Shown piece by piece: positions 27,295-34,584 of a stretch of 37,740 bases of DNA. Under the pieces are notes generated by a model. It searched no databases and was not told where the DNA came from. It was given only the letters and a program-made list of their open reading frames with translations. The translations under genes and the position numbers were made by a program. Source of the stretch: a virus; IMG/VR virus record IMGVR_UViG_3300021963_000316, positions 1 through 37,740 of that record. The stretch is one strand, 5' to 3'. Each line of letters starts with the position of its first letter. The stretch's first letter is position 1.

Positions 27295-27312
27295 CTTTAT
27301 TAAAAACCTAGA

Positions 27313-27320
27313 TATTTATA
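27313..27320 (+). promoter_or_regulatory. TATTTATA element, candidate late promoter
   Basis: An exact TATTTATA in the context AGATATTTATAAGAAAA, 13 nt before the ATG at 27334. The context matches the element before the tail tube gene. Confidence 0.5.
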
Positions 27321-27333
27321 AGAAAACTATTTT

Positions 27334-27552
27334 ATGGATAATTTAAACAAAAAAATAGACGAATTTTTAAATGAGGAACCTAAGGTTGGTGAAGAGGTAT
27401 GTGATTTAAAAACAGGTATTTGCTATGTTAAAACAGCTGATGGTCTAATCGAAAGAAAATTAATTGAAAAAAAATTAGTACTTGAAGACGGTAGAGAACT
27501 GTTAAGAGAGGAATCGCCAATAAGCAATTCAAATAGAACATTTTTGAGATGA
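27334..27552 (+). CDS. Small hypothetical protein (72 aa)
   Basis: This is a short acidic/basic mixed protein with two Cys residues spaced C-D-L-K-T-G-I-C, followed by a probable beta hairpin (YVKTADGLIERKLIEKKLVLEDG). The two Cys alone do not make a zinc finger. Its stop overlaps the next start as ATGA (27549-27552), so it is translationally coupled to the acidic coiled-coil protein that follows. It leads a three-gene unit after the hub gene and has a TATTTATA element upstream, suggesting late expression and a virion or assembly role. Function unknown. Confidence 0.7.
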   Translation: MDNLNKKIDEFLNEEPKVGEEVCDLKTGICYVKTADGLIERKLIEKKLVLEDGRELLREESPISNSNRTFLR

Positions 27553-28274
27553 GTAAATTAAATAAAATATTAGAAAACGAAATTAAACGTTTCAATACGA
27601 TTATAGCTTACCAAGATAAGATGTCTTTATCTGAGGGTGCTTATAGATTTTATAATGAGGCTGAGGAAGAAGTTCCAGCTCAGGATGCACCAGTTGATGA
27701 TGCACCACCAGCTGATGCCGCTATTGACGGTACGGAGTCTCCAGCGACAGATGGAACTGAAGTTACTGATGGTACTGAGGATTTAAACGCTCAAGATATG
27801 GGTACAGAAGCCCCAGCAACAGATGGAACTGAGGATGTAGCTACCGATGAAGACGTTACCGAAATCGATGTAACAGATTTGGTTAATGATACAAATGAGA
27901 TCAAAGGTAAGATAAGTTCAATTGAGGGTAATCTATCTAAAATGGATAGTATTATGAGTAAAGTTGACAATTTAACCAATAATGTGAGTAAAATGGACGA
28001 ACTTATTGGCAAAATGGAAATGTTGGCAAAACAAGTTGAATTAATGAGACCTCCAACAGAAGCTGAAAGAAGAAAAGCGTTATCTAAAGATTCATACCCA
28101 TTTAATGTAAGTATCGATCAGTATAATAACGGTGAAGGTGTTAAAACACAAACAGACTTAGAAAATCAACCAAACAAAATGTCAATGTTAGACAATTTAA
28201 TGGCTGATTATAATGATGGTGCGGTTAGAGATAGCTTTTATGCACCACAACCAAATCAATTAATGAATAGATAA
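27549..28274 (+). CDS. Acidic linker / coiled-coil protein of unknown function (241 aa)
   Basis: The protein has three parts. The N-terminus is a basic amphipathic helix (KLNKILENEIKRFNTIIAYQ). Residues ~38-105 are very acidic with repeated TDGTE units; on the DNA, a 20-nt direct repeat at 27741-27760 and 27813-27832 differs at one base. Residues ~108-165 look like a heptad coiled coil (ISSIEGNLSKMDSIMSKVDN), followed by an Asn/Pro/Gln-rich tail. It overlaps the preceding gene by 4 nt and ends one base before the next. No enzymatic motif is visible. A scaffold, head-core or tail accessory role fits the composition, but the sequence does not decide. Confidence 0.7.
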   Translation: MSKLNKILENEIKRFNTIIAYQDKMSLSEGAYRFYNEAEEEVPAQDAPVDDAPPADAAIDGTESPATDGTEVTDGTEDLNAQDMGTEAPATDGTEDVATDEDVTEIDVTDLVNDTNEIKGKISSIEGNLSKMDSIMSKVDNLTNNVSKMDELIGKMEMLAKQVELMRPPTEAERRKALSKDSYPFNVSIDQYNNGEGVKTQTDLENQPNKMSMLDNLMADYNDGAVRDSFYAPQPNQLMNR

Positions 28275-28275
28275 A

Positions 28276-28581
28276 ATGATTAGCGCAGGTAAACAACAAG
28301 AATTAGTAACAACCAAATTGGCAACCATTGGTGATAGTATTGAGTCTATTGATACGACTGAATATACCATATCTTATTACGGGTTTTTAACATTAGGTAA
28401 CACAAACGATACTATAACAATAACATTAAATGGTGTACCAGGTATCGAATTATCGATGATTGGTATGTTTGAATGCCCAATCCAAAAAATCACATTGACT
28501 GCCGTTACAGATAGTGGAATGGGTTCAGTTACAAAGGGTTTGCTGGCGTTTGGTGTTAAGCGTTACAAAAGTATTTTTTAA
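28276..28581 (+). CDS. Small beta-rich hypothetical protein (101 aa)
   Basis: The protein is dominated by alternating Thr/Ile/Gly strands (YTISYYGFLTLGNTNDTITI, ECPIQKITLTAVTDSGMGSV), suggesting a compact beta-sandwich. There is one Cys and no membrane segment. It follows the acidic protein with one base between stop and ATG, closing the three-gene unit. A minor virion protein is plausible; the family is not recognised. A T-rich stretch follows its stop, without a clear stem, and then the promoter of the ssDNA-binding protein gene. Confidence 0.65.
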   Translation: MISAGKQQELVTTKLATIGDSIESIDTTEYTISYYGFLTLGNTNDTITITLNGVPGIELSMIGMFECPIQKITLTAVTDSGMGSVTKGLLAFGVKRYKSIF

Positions 28582-28598
28582 TTTTTTTTACTCGGCAC

Positions 28599-28629
28599 TT
28601 GACTTTTTAGAAAACCTTTCGTAATATTG
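28599..28629 (+). promoter_or_regulatory. Sigma70-like promoter of the ssDNA-binding protein gene
   Basis: TTGACT (28599-28604) is followed after exactly 17 nt by TAATAT, within TAATATTG (28622-28629), one mismatch from the Bacteroidota -7 consensus TAnnTTTG. A start near 28635 would leave a leader of about 20 nt before the ATG at 28655. It probably drives the replication genes early or mid infection. Confidence 0.65.
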
Positions 28630-28654
28630 TACCATAAACTTAAAAATAAATTTT

Positions 28655-29578
28655 ATGGATTACAAAAACATCGATTGGAATCAAGCCGTTCAAAACACAC
28701 TGGCAGATTACGAAAAAGCAAAGACCGTTAGACAAGGTTCGGAGCGAAAAGAAGTGGATCTTAGTAAGTATTTCACTTTAGCTTTGCCCGAAAAAGTCAA
28801 TTCTGGTGAAAGAGTATTTAGGGTTTTACCGTTAGACCAAAATGGGAAATGGTATGAGATTGGAAAATTCCACAATCTTAAAGTTGGTAAAAATTGGAGT
28901 AAATTGTACGACCCATCACAAGATGGTGAAGAGTCACCTCTAAACGACATGTACAAGATTTACATGAACACTGGCGATGATGAAGACAGAAAAATCGCAA
29001 TGCCTTACAAATCACGTGAATTTTACATTGTAAAAGGTATCGAACGTGGTAAAGAGCATGAGGGTGTTAAATTCTGGAGATTTCCTAAAGTAAAAGATGG
29101 TTCTGGTATCATGGATAAATTAGTTCCATTGATGAACCGATTAAATGACAAAAACCCTGGTTCTGGTGCTTTTTACCGTCCAGATGATTTAGGTCGTGAT
29201 ATCGTTATTAGCGTTGTACGTGATACGGTTAAAAATTACACAAAAGTTTCTCAAATTATGCTTGAAGACCCAACTCCATTGAGTGCGGATGCTGAACAAG
29301 CTACCGAATGGTTGTCAAACGAAATGACATGGAGAGACGTTTGGAAGAAAAAACCAGTTGAGTTCTTGCGTATTGTTGCACAAGGTGGCGAACCTATTTG
29401 GGATAGCGAATCTAAGCAATTTGTAGCTAAAGTTGATGATATGGGCGCTGGCGCTTATAGCACACCAACACCACCAGCACAAAGTGGTTATTCAGCCCCA
29501 GAGCCAACAAATTCTGATGACACTCAAGAAAGTGGTTCTGAGCCCGTTACACTTAACGTTGACGATTTACCGTTCTAA
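28655..29578 (+). CDS. Single-stranded DNA-binding protein (gp32-like)
   Basis: The 307-aa protein matches gp32 in length and architecture. It has a basic N-terminal segment (QAVQNTLADYEKAKTVRQGS), a central OB-type region with many aromatic and basic residues (RVFRVLPLDQNGKWYEIGKF, KSREFYIVKGIERGKEHEG), then DLGRDIVISVVRDTVKNYTK. An acidic, Pro/Ser-rich C-terminal tail ends in DDLPF. It coats single-stranded DNA during replication and recombination, and its tail usually recruits partner proteins. No cysteines are present, so the structural zinc site of T4 gp32 is absent. The DDLPF tip resembles the DDDIPF tip of bacterial SSB. It has its own sigma70-like promoter and lies immediately upstream of uvsX, with a hairpin between them that may limit read-through. 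Confidence 0.85.
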   Translation: MDYKNIDWNQAVQNTLADYEKAKTVRQGSERKEVDLSKYFTLALPEKVNSGERVFRVLPLDQNGKWYEIGKFHNLKVGKNWSKLYDPSQDGEESPLNDMYKIYMNTGDDEDRKIAMPYKSREFYIVKGIERGKEHEGVKFWRFPKVKDGSGIMDKLVPLMNRLNDKNPGSGAFYRPDDLGRDIVISVVRDTVKNYTKVSQIMLEDPTPLSADAEQATEWLSNEMTWRDVWKKKPVEFLRIVAQGGEPIWDSESKQFVAKVDDMGAGAYSTPTPPAQSGYSAPEPTNSDDTQESGSEPVTLNVDDLPF

Positions 29579-29590
29579 AAATAACATATT

Positions 29591-29648
29591 GAGCATGGAC
29601 AGATACTTGGGCATATTGTCTTAGTTGGTGTCCATGCTCTTATTTTTT
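29591..29648 (+). terminator. Long-loop hairpin / terminator between ssb and uvsX
   Basis: A perfect 11-bp stem (GAGCATGGACA at 29591-29601 with TGTCCATGCTC at 29629-29639) encloses a 27-nt loop and is followed by TTATTTTTTAA. The T tail suggests termination or attenuation. The unusually large loop could hold a second structure. Confidence 0.7.
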
Positions 29649-29674
29649 AATTAAAAACAAACATATTATATACA

Positions 29675-30688
29675 ATGGCAGTTAAGAAAAAAGAATTTTC
29701 TTTTGATGATTTCAAGAAGAAAATGAGCACAACAACAAAATACAAACCCGATTTATTCTTAAATTGTGGTGAGGCGTTTTTAGAGGCATCTGGTGTTCCA
29801 GGCCCTTGCATGGGTCACATAAATATGTTGCTAGGTCATACAAACACTGGTAAAACTAGCGCATTAATTTCATCAGCGGTTGACGCCCAAAGACGTGGTA
29901 TTTTACCAGTGTTTTTGGTTACCGAGAAAAAATGGAGTTTTGAGCATTGTCAATTAATGGGAATGGACATCTATAAAGATGACGAGGGTGAATGGCAAGG
30001 GTTTTTCTTGTATCGTGACGATTTCAACTATATTGAACAAGTTACAGATTACATCAACGAAATCATGGACAAACAAGACAAAGGTGAATTACCGTATGAT
30101 GTTTGTTTCTTCTGGGATTCGGTTGGCTCTGTACCATGTAAAATGACTTGGGAAGGTAAAGGTGGTAAACAACATACCGCAGGTGTATTGGCTGAAAAAA
30201 TCAATATGGGTATCAACCAAAGAATTAATAATACTCGTAAAGAAACATCACCATACTTGGCTGGTTTGGTTGTTTGTAACTTACCTTGGGTTAAATTACC
30301 AGATTCACCAATGGGTCAACCAAAAATGAAACCAAAGGGTGGTGAGGCTATCTACCAAGCAGCCACATTGGTATTCCGTTTTGGTAACGAAGCTGATGGT
30401 GGTATTTCTAAAATTGATGCAACTAAGAATGGTCGTAAGATCAATTTCGCAACAAGAACTAAAGTCACTGTTGATAAAAATCACATTAACGGACTTGGTT
30501 TTGCTGACTCACAAATCATTGTAACACCACATGGTTTCATTACAAGTGACAGAAGAGATGATAAAGCAGCTCTAGAAAAATATAAAAAAGAAACAGCCGA
30601 ATATTGGGCTGAAAAGATAGGTGATAAAACATTTGAACTTGAAGAATATGAAGTTAAACAGAAAATCGCCTACTCGGACGAGGATTAA
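29675..30688 (+). CDS. uvsX: UvsX-like recombinase (RecA/Rad51 family)
   Basis: The 337-aa protein has a RecA core. Walker A is GHTNTGKT (residues 54-61). The adenine/glutamate region follows (VFLVTEKKWSFE), and Walker B is VCFFWDS with D148. A later basic/aromatic segment (IYQAATLVFRFG, INFATRTKVTVDKNHING) covers the DNA-binding loop region. The C-terminus is acidic. UvsX forms filaments on ssDNA and carries out strand exchange for recombination-dependent replication. It follows the ssDNA-binding protein gene, its functional partner. Its end overlaps the next gene, a 5' nuclease, by 41 nt or more depending on that gene's start. The ATG at 29675 lies in an A/T-rich leader without a Shine-Dalgarno sequence. 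Confidence 0.92.
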   Translation: MAVKKKEFSFDDFKKKMSTTTKYKPDLFLNCGEAFLEASGVPGPCMGHINMLLGHTNTGKTSALISSAVDAQRRGILPVFLVTEKKWSFEHCQLMGMDIYKDDEGEWQGFFLYRDDFNYIEQVTDYINEIMDKQDKGELPYDVCFFWDSVGSVPCKMTWEGKGGKQHTAGVLAEKINMGINQRINNTRKETSPYLAGLVVCNLPWVKLPDSPMGQPKMKPKGGEAIYQAATLVFRFGNEADGGISKIDATKNGRKINFATRTKVTVDKNHINGLGFADSQIIVTPHGFITSDRRDDKAALEKYKKETAEYWAEKIGDKTFELEEYEVKQKIAYSDED

Positions 30689-31688
30689 CTGCCTGTTGAT
30701 TGATGGGGAAGCCTTATTAAAACAAGGGTTTCATGGCGCCAAACAAGTACAAACCAAAAACGGTAGTGTTGGCGCCATCTTCCACTTCATTAATACAATC
30801 AAAAGATTCTACCAAGATTTTGGTATAACAAAAGTGGTTGTGTTTTGGGAAGGTGAGAATTCAAAACAATACAGACAGGGTTATTATCCATACTACAAAC
30901 AAAATAGAAACGATAAAGTGTCTATCGATGAAAGACACGATTTAGATCGACAAAGATTACGAATTAAACAGTATTTAGAAGAGATTTTCATTAGACAGGT
31001 TGAAATTGATGGTTGTGAGGCCGATGATGGTATTGCACATTATGTTAGAAATTCACCAAATGAAAATAAAATGATTTATACCAATGATCGTGATTTACTA
31101 CAATTAATCTCCGATGATACCAAAGTATACCTCTATGGTAAAAAAGCGGTTATTAATATCGATAATTTTAAAAATTATTTCGATTACCATTATGGTAACG
31201 TTGGTTTAATTAAAATTATTGCTGGTGATTCATCTGATAATATATCGGGTTTAGAGGGTATTGGTGAAGAAACTGTTTTAAAGTTATTCCCAGAACTAAA
31301 AAAAGAAAAAAAAGACTACGATTGGGTTATTGGTAGAGTTGATGAGTTGTTGAATGAAACACCAAGTAGTAAAAAATTACAGGTTATAAAAGAAGGTAAA
31401 ACAAAATGGGGTACGTATGGCACTGATTATTTTGGGGTTATGAACAAAATAATTAATTTAGAACAACCAAACGTAACCGATGAGTTAAGATCGGCCATTA
31501 TTGAAATGGTTAATGAACCGCTACACCCAGATGGTCGTGGTGGTATTAACAAAATAATGGAAATGATGAAAGAAGATGAATTATTAAATTTTTTGCCAAA
31601 ATATGATGACGGGTTCTTTGTTTTTTGGTCTTCTTTTATTACTATTGTAAACAAAGAAAAAAAATTCTACGAACAAACAAAAAAGTAA
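30648..31688 (+). CDS. 5'-3' exonuclease / RNase H-like flap nuclease (FEN family)
   Basis: Numbered from the ATG at 30648 (346 aa), the FEN-family acidic residues are present: LLIDGE (D19), CEADDGIA (E124, D126, D127), YTNDRDLLQL (D147, D149) and AGDSSDN (D194, D197). A helix-hairpin-helix GLEGIGEETVL then binds DNA. The YRQGYYPYYKQNR motif of the helical arch is clear, but the usual FDG before it reads FWEG. In T4 this enzyme (RNase H, rnh) removes RNA primers and flaps during lagging-strand synthesis. A longer GTG start at 30621 is possible, but ATG 30648 gives a more normal N-terminus; either way it overlaps uvsX. A spurious start at TTG 30696 would cut into the first catalytic strand. 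Confidence 0.88.
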   Translation: MKLNRKSPTRTRINCLLIDGEALLKQGFHGAKQVQTKNGSVGAIFHFINTIKRFYQDFGITKVVVFWEGENSKQYRQGYYPYYKQNRNDKVSIDERHDLDRQRLRIKQYLEEIFIRQVEIDGCEADDGIAHYVRNSPNENKMIYTNDRDLLQLISDDTKVYLYGKKAVINIDNFKNYFDYHYGNVGLIKIIAGDSSDNISGLEGIGEETVLKLFPELKKEKKDYDWVIGRVDELLNETPSSKKLQVIKEGKTKWGTYGTDYFGVMNKIINLEQPNVTDELRSAIIEMVNEPLHPDGRGGINKIMEMMKEDELLNFLPKYDDGFFVFWSSFITIVNKEKKFYEQTKK

Positions 31689-31692
31689 ATTT

Positions 31693-32169
31693 ATGAGTAC
31701 AGAAAATTCACAAAAAAAAGAGTTTAAAAAAGGTGCACAACCATTCGAATTCACAATCTATCTCAACGACAATATTATTGTACAGAGATATTTTAACGTA
31801 ATTGGGTTTAACCAAAAGGCGGTTAACTCAATGAACTTTAAAGAAACGATTGATTATAATCAAGGTATTATTGAGCACCATTTAAAGGTTAAAACATTAG
31901 ATTTTATGAACGATCATTCTAGATTGTTTTATGAGAATCCATCTTTTGACCAAAACAGTTCTAAAGATAAGATTAGAATGGTTGTAAAACATAACGATAA
32001 AGTTATTTCATATCGTGAATGGGATGCAACAATCTATCCAGTTAAAGTTAGATACTCTGTAGATATCCGTGAATATATTTACGAGATGATCACTAAAATA
32101 CAAAAATGTTTATCTGAAAAAAATGATAGACTAGAAACCACTTATTTAACCTATGACCTCGCAGTATAA
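31693..32169 (+). CDS. Hypothetical protein between FEN nuclease and helicase (158 aa)
   Basis: The family is not recognised. A Lys-rich N-terminal tail is followed by mixed alpha/beta sequence (PFEFTIYLNDNIIVQRYFNV, KVISYREWDATIYPVKVRYS) and a C-terminal helix (IREYIYEMITKIQKCL). It begins 4 nt after the nuclease stop and ends 2 nt before the helicase start, so it is expressed with replication proteins and probably serves DNA metabolism. A loader or accessory factor for the helicase is a guess from position only. No catalytic motif is visible. Confidence 0.65.
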   Translation: MSTENSQKKEFKKGAQPFEFTIYLNDNIIVQRYFNVIGFNQKAVNSMNFKETIDYNQGIIEHHLKVKTLDFMNDHSRLFYENPSFDQNSSKDKIRMVVKHNDKVISYREWDATIYPVKVRYSVDIREYIYEMITKIQKCLSEKNDRLETTYLTYDLAV

Positions 32170-32171
32170 TT

Positions 32172-33593
32172 ATGAGCAGATCAATAAAAACACTATCCGA
32201 TTTAGGAAGAGAATTCCAACTGGATTTGTTCAGAGAAATAATTATAGACCCGAAATTTGGTGAAACGGTAATTGATATATTAGATGCATCCCAATTCCAA
32301 TTAGATGTATTCAAAAAACTAATATCAACTTTAAAAGTTTATCATAAGAAAAACGATGGTGTTATATTGAATTTCCCTGGACTTAGAGTTCAGGTTGATA
32401 TGGATGCCACAGATCCAGTTCTCAAACAACAATTACTCGACACTATAAATGAAATAGAAACGAGTAAAGTACAAAATGCAAACGTACAAACATACGTAAC
32501 AAAGTTTTGTAAGTTACAAAATTTAAAGCACGCCTTAAAAGAAATTGAAAAAAAGGTTGAAAGCGGTGTTGTCGATGATTATGATAACATTGAAAAAGTA
32601 TTAAAAGACGCTTTAATTTTTAAAGAAACTGAGGATTCAATTACGTTATACCATGAAATGGAAAACGTATTGTCTGATGAATACAGACACCCAATTCCAA
32701 CAGGTATTAGTGGTATAGATGAATTAGTTGGCGGTGGTTTAGCTAAAGGTGAATTAGCACTTGTTATTGCCCCATTAGGTGTTGGTAAGACAACATATCT
32801 TACAAAGGTGGCTAATACAGCATACCAAGCTGGTTTTAATGTCTTACAGATCTTCTTTGAGGATAAAGAGAAAGCAATCCAGAGAAAGCACTATGCTATC
32901 ATGTCTGAAATCCCACTATCTGAAATAGCCAAAGAGGAAAACAAACCAACGGTACTATCTAAAATACAACGTAAGAAAAAAAGAATTGAGGAGCAAGGTA
33001 ATCAGATATTTTTACAAAAATTACCAGCTGATGGTGTTACAATCACTAAGATTAAAAACATCATTAAGAAATTAAATTCACGTGGTAACAAAATAGATTT
33101 ATTGGTTTTGGACTATGTTGATTGTATCTCAATGGAAAAAGAAGTTGCGGGTACCGAAGAGTGGTCAAATGAGGGTAAAATCATGAGAGCGCTTGAGGCT
33201 ATGGTTGAAGAAATGGATGTGGCGTGTTGGACAGCGACTCAGGGTAACAGATCTTCAACTAGTGTTGAGGTTGTAAAAACTGAAAACATGGGTGGTTCAC
33301 TTAAAAAAGCTCAGATTGCACACTTTATCATGAGTATCGGTAAAACGCTTGAACAAAAAGAAGCCAAGGTTGCGACAATCTCAATCCTAAAAAATAGACT
33401 TGGGGCTGATGGTATGGTATTCCCAAATTGTAAATTCGATAATGGTTTACTATTAATTGACACAAATGACCGAATTACTGAAAATGGTTTCGAGGCTGAA
33501 AGTGAGTCAAAACGAGTAAATAAAGCAAAACAAATTTACCAACAGCAATTAAATGAAAAATTAAAGTCCGATACAGAACAAACACAAATTTAA
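32172..33593 (+). CDS. Replicative DNA helicase (DnaB/gp41-like)
   Basis: The 473-aa protein has the two-domain layout of hexameric replicative helicases. A helical N-terminal domain (about 1-150) is followed by a linker and a RecA-type motor. The motor has GISGIDELVGGGLAKGE, Walker A APLGVGKTT (200-208), the catalytic Glu of FFEDK (E230), and Walker B LLVLDYVD (D314). Later come ATQGNRSS and a C-terminal ILKNRLGADG that may supply the arginine finger. It should unwind the fork on the lagging-strand template and pair with a primase, which is not in this window. It follows the hypothetical 158-aa gene by 2 nt. The Asp/Glu/Lys-rich C-terminus is probably disordered. Confidence 0.9.
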   Translation: MSRSIKTLSDLGREFQLDLFREIIIDPKFGETVIDILDASQFQLDVFKKLISTLKVYHKKNDGVILNFPGLRVQVDMDATDPVLKQQLLDTINEIETSKVQNANVQTYVTKFCKLQNLKHALKEIEKKVESGVVDDYDNIEKVLKDALIFKETEDSITLYHEMENVLSDEYRHPIPTGISGIDELVGGGLAKGELALVIAPLGVGKTTYLTKVANTAYQAGFNVLQIFFEDKEKAIQRKHYAIMSEIPLSEIAKEENKPTVLSKIQRKKKRIEEQGNQIFLQKLPADGVTITKIKNIIKKLNSRGNKIDLLVLDYVDCISMEKEVAGTEEWSNEGKIMRALEAMVEEMDVACWTATQGNRSSTSVEVVKTENMGGSLKKAQIAHFIMSIGKTLEQKEAKVATISILKNRLGADGMVFPNCKFDNGLLLIDTNDRITENGFEAESESKRVNKAKQIYQQQLNEKLKSDTEQTQI

Positions 33594-33597
33594 CAGA

Positions 33598-33605
33598 TAT
33601 TTACT
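33598..33605 (+). promoter_or_regulatory. TATTTACT, weak match to the TATTTATA element
   Basis: AGATATTTACT lies 21 nt before the nrdB ATG and shares the AGATATTTA core with the elements at 2857 and 27313, but differs in the last bases. It is a tentative promoter element. Confidence 0.3.
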
Positions 33606-33626
33606 ATTACCAATAAGAAAAAAATT

Positions 33627-34573
33627 ATGAATTTAAAGAGTAACGACCTTACAAAAAGGTATTCAATTTTCCCCATATCACATCCAGATTTATGGGAGTT
33701 TTACAAAAAAGCTGAAAAGCAAACTTGGGTTGCGGAGGAAGTTGATTTATCGAAAGACAAATACAACGAATTGAATGACTCCGAAAAACAGTATCTAAAA
33801 AATATTTTAGCGTTTTTTGCTATATCGGATGGGTTAGTTATTGATAATTTAGCAACCAACTTTATGGCTGAGGTTGATTTATTAGAGGCTCAATATTTCT
33901 ACGGACACCAAACATTTATTGAACAAGTACATGCTAATGGTTATTCATTATTGATTGAGTCTTATGTAAAAGACGAAAAAGAGAAAATGGATTTATTTAA
34001 CTCGATGGAAACAAGCCCATCGGTTGCAGCAAAAGCATCTTGGGCTGAAAAATGGATCGATCACCCATCTTTTGTTCACAGATTAATTGCATTTGCTTGC
34101 GTTGAGGGTATTTCGTTTAGTTCTGTCTTTGCTGGTGTATTTTGGTATAGATCTAGAAATAAAATGGAGGGCTTGGCATCGATGAACGAATTAATTATTC
34201 GTGACGAGACCCTACATTATGAATTTGCTGTAAATTTGTATAACAACTATGTTGTTGATCAATTACCAAAAGAAACTGTTAGAGAGATTATCTTATCATG
34301 TTGCCAAGTCGAGGAAGTATTTGTTAAAGATAGCATGCCAAATGGTTTAATCGGTTTAACAACTGACATGATGGTTCAATATGTTAGATATGTTCAGATG
34401 TTGTTTTAAAAGATTTTGGTATTGAACCAGAATTTAATGTTAATAATCCGTTGGATTATATGGCTAGAATTGGGTTATCAGCTAAAAATAACTTTTTTGA
34501 ACAACGAATCGGGCAATATACAAGGGTTGACATACCAACTACAACTGATGGTATGTTTGATGATGACTTTTAA
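33627..34573 (+). CDS. nrdB: Ribonucleotide reductase class Ia small subunit (NrdB), frame broken near 34397-34409
   Basis: The first 260 codons have all radical-site residues of class Ia NrdB: D68 (ISDG), then E99, H102 and tyrosyl-radical Y106 in EQVHANGY, E160 in ACVEGISFS, and E194/H197 in DETLH. The frame stops at TAA 34407-34409 after YVRYVQMLF. The -1 frame continues the family's C-terminus (DVVLKDFGIEPEFNVNNPLD, then NNFFEQRIGQYTR, ending MFDDDF, stop 34571-34573). Together they give a normal ~318-aa subunit. The C-terminal tail is what binds NrdA, so a true stop should disable the enzyme. No X-XXY-YYZ slippery heptamer is visible. A missing base in the assembly or a real mutation is more likely than programmed shifting. 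It precedes nrdA, the reverse of the common nrdA-nrdB order. Confidence 0.85.
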
Positions 34574-34584
34574 AAATATATAAA

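Noticed and set aside
34397-34409. Programmed -1 frameshift in nrdB
   Set aside because: No X-XXY-YYZ heptamer precedes the stop (codons are ATG TTG TTT TAA), slipping would create mismatches, and NrdB frameshifting is not an established mechanism. A base loss is simpler.
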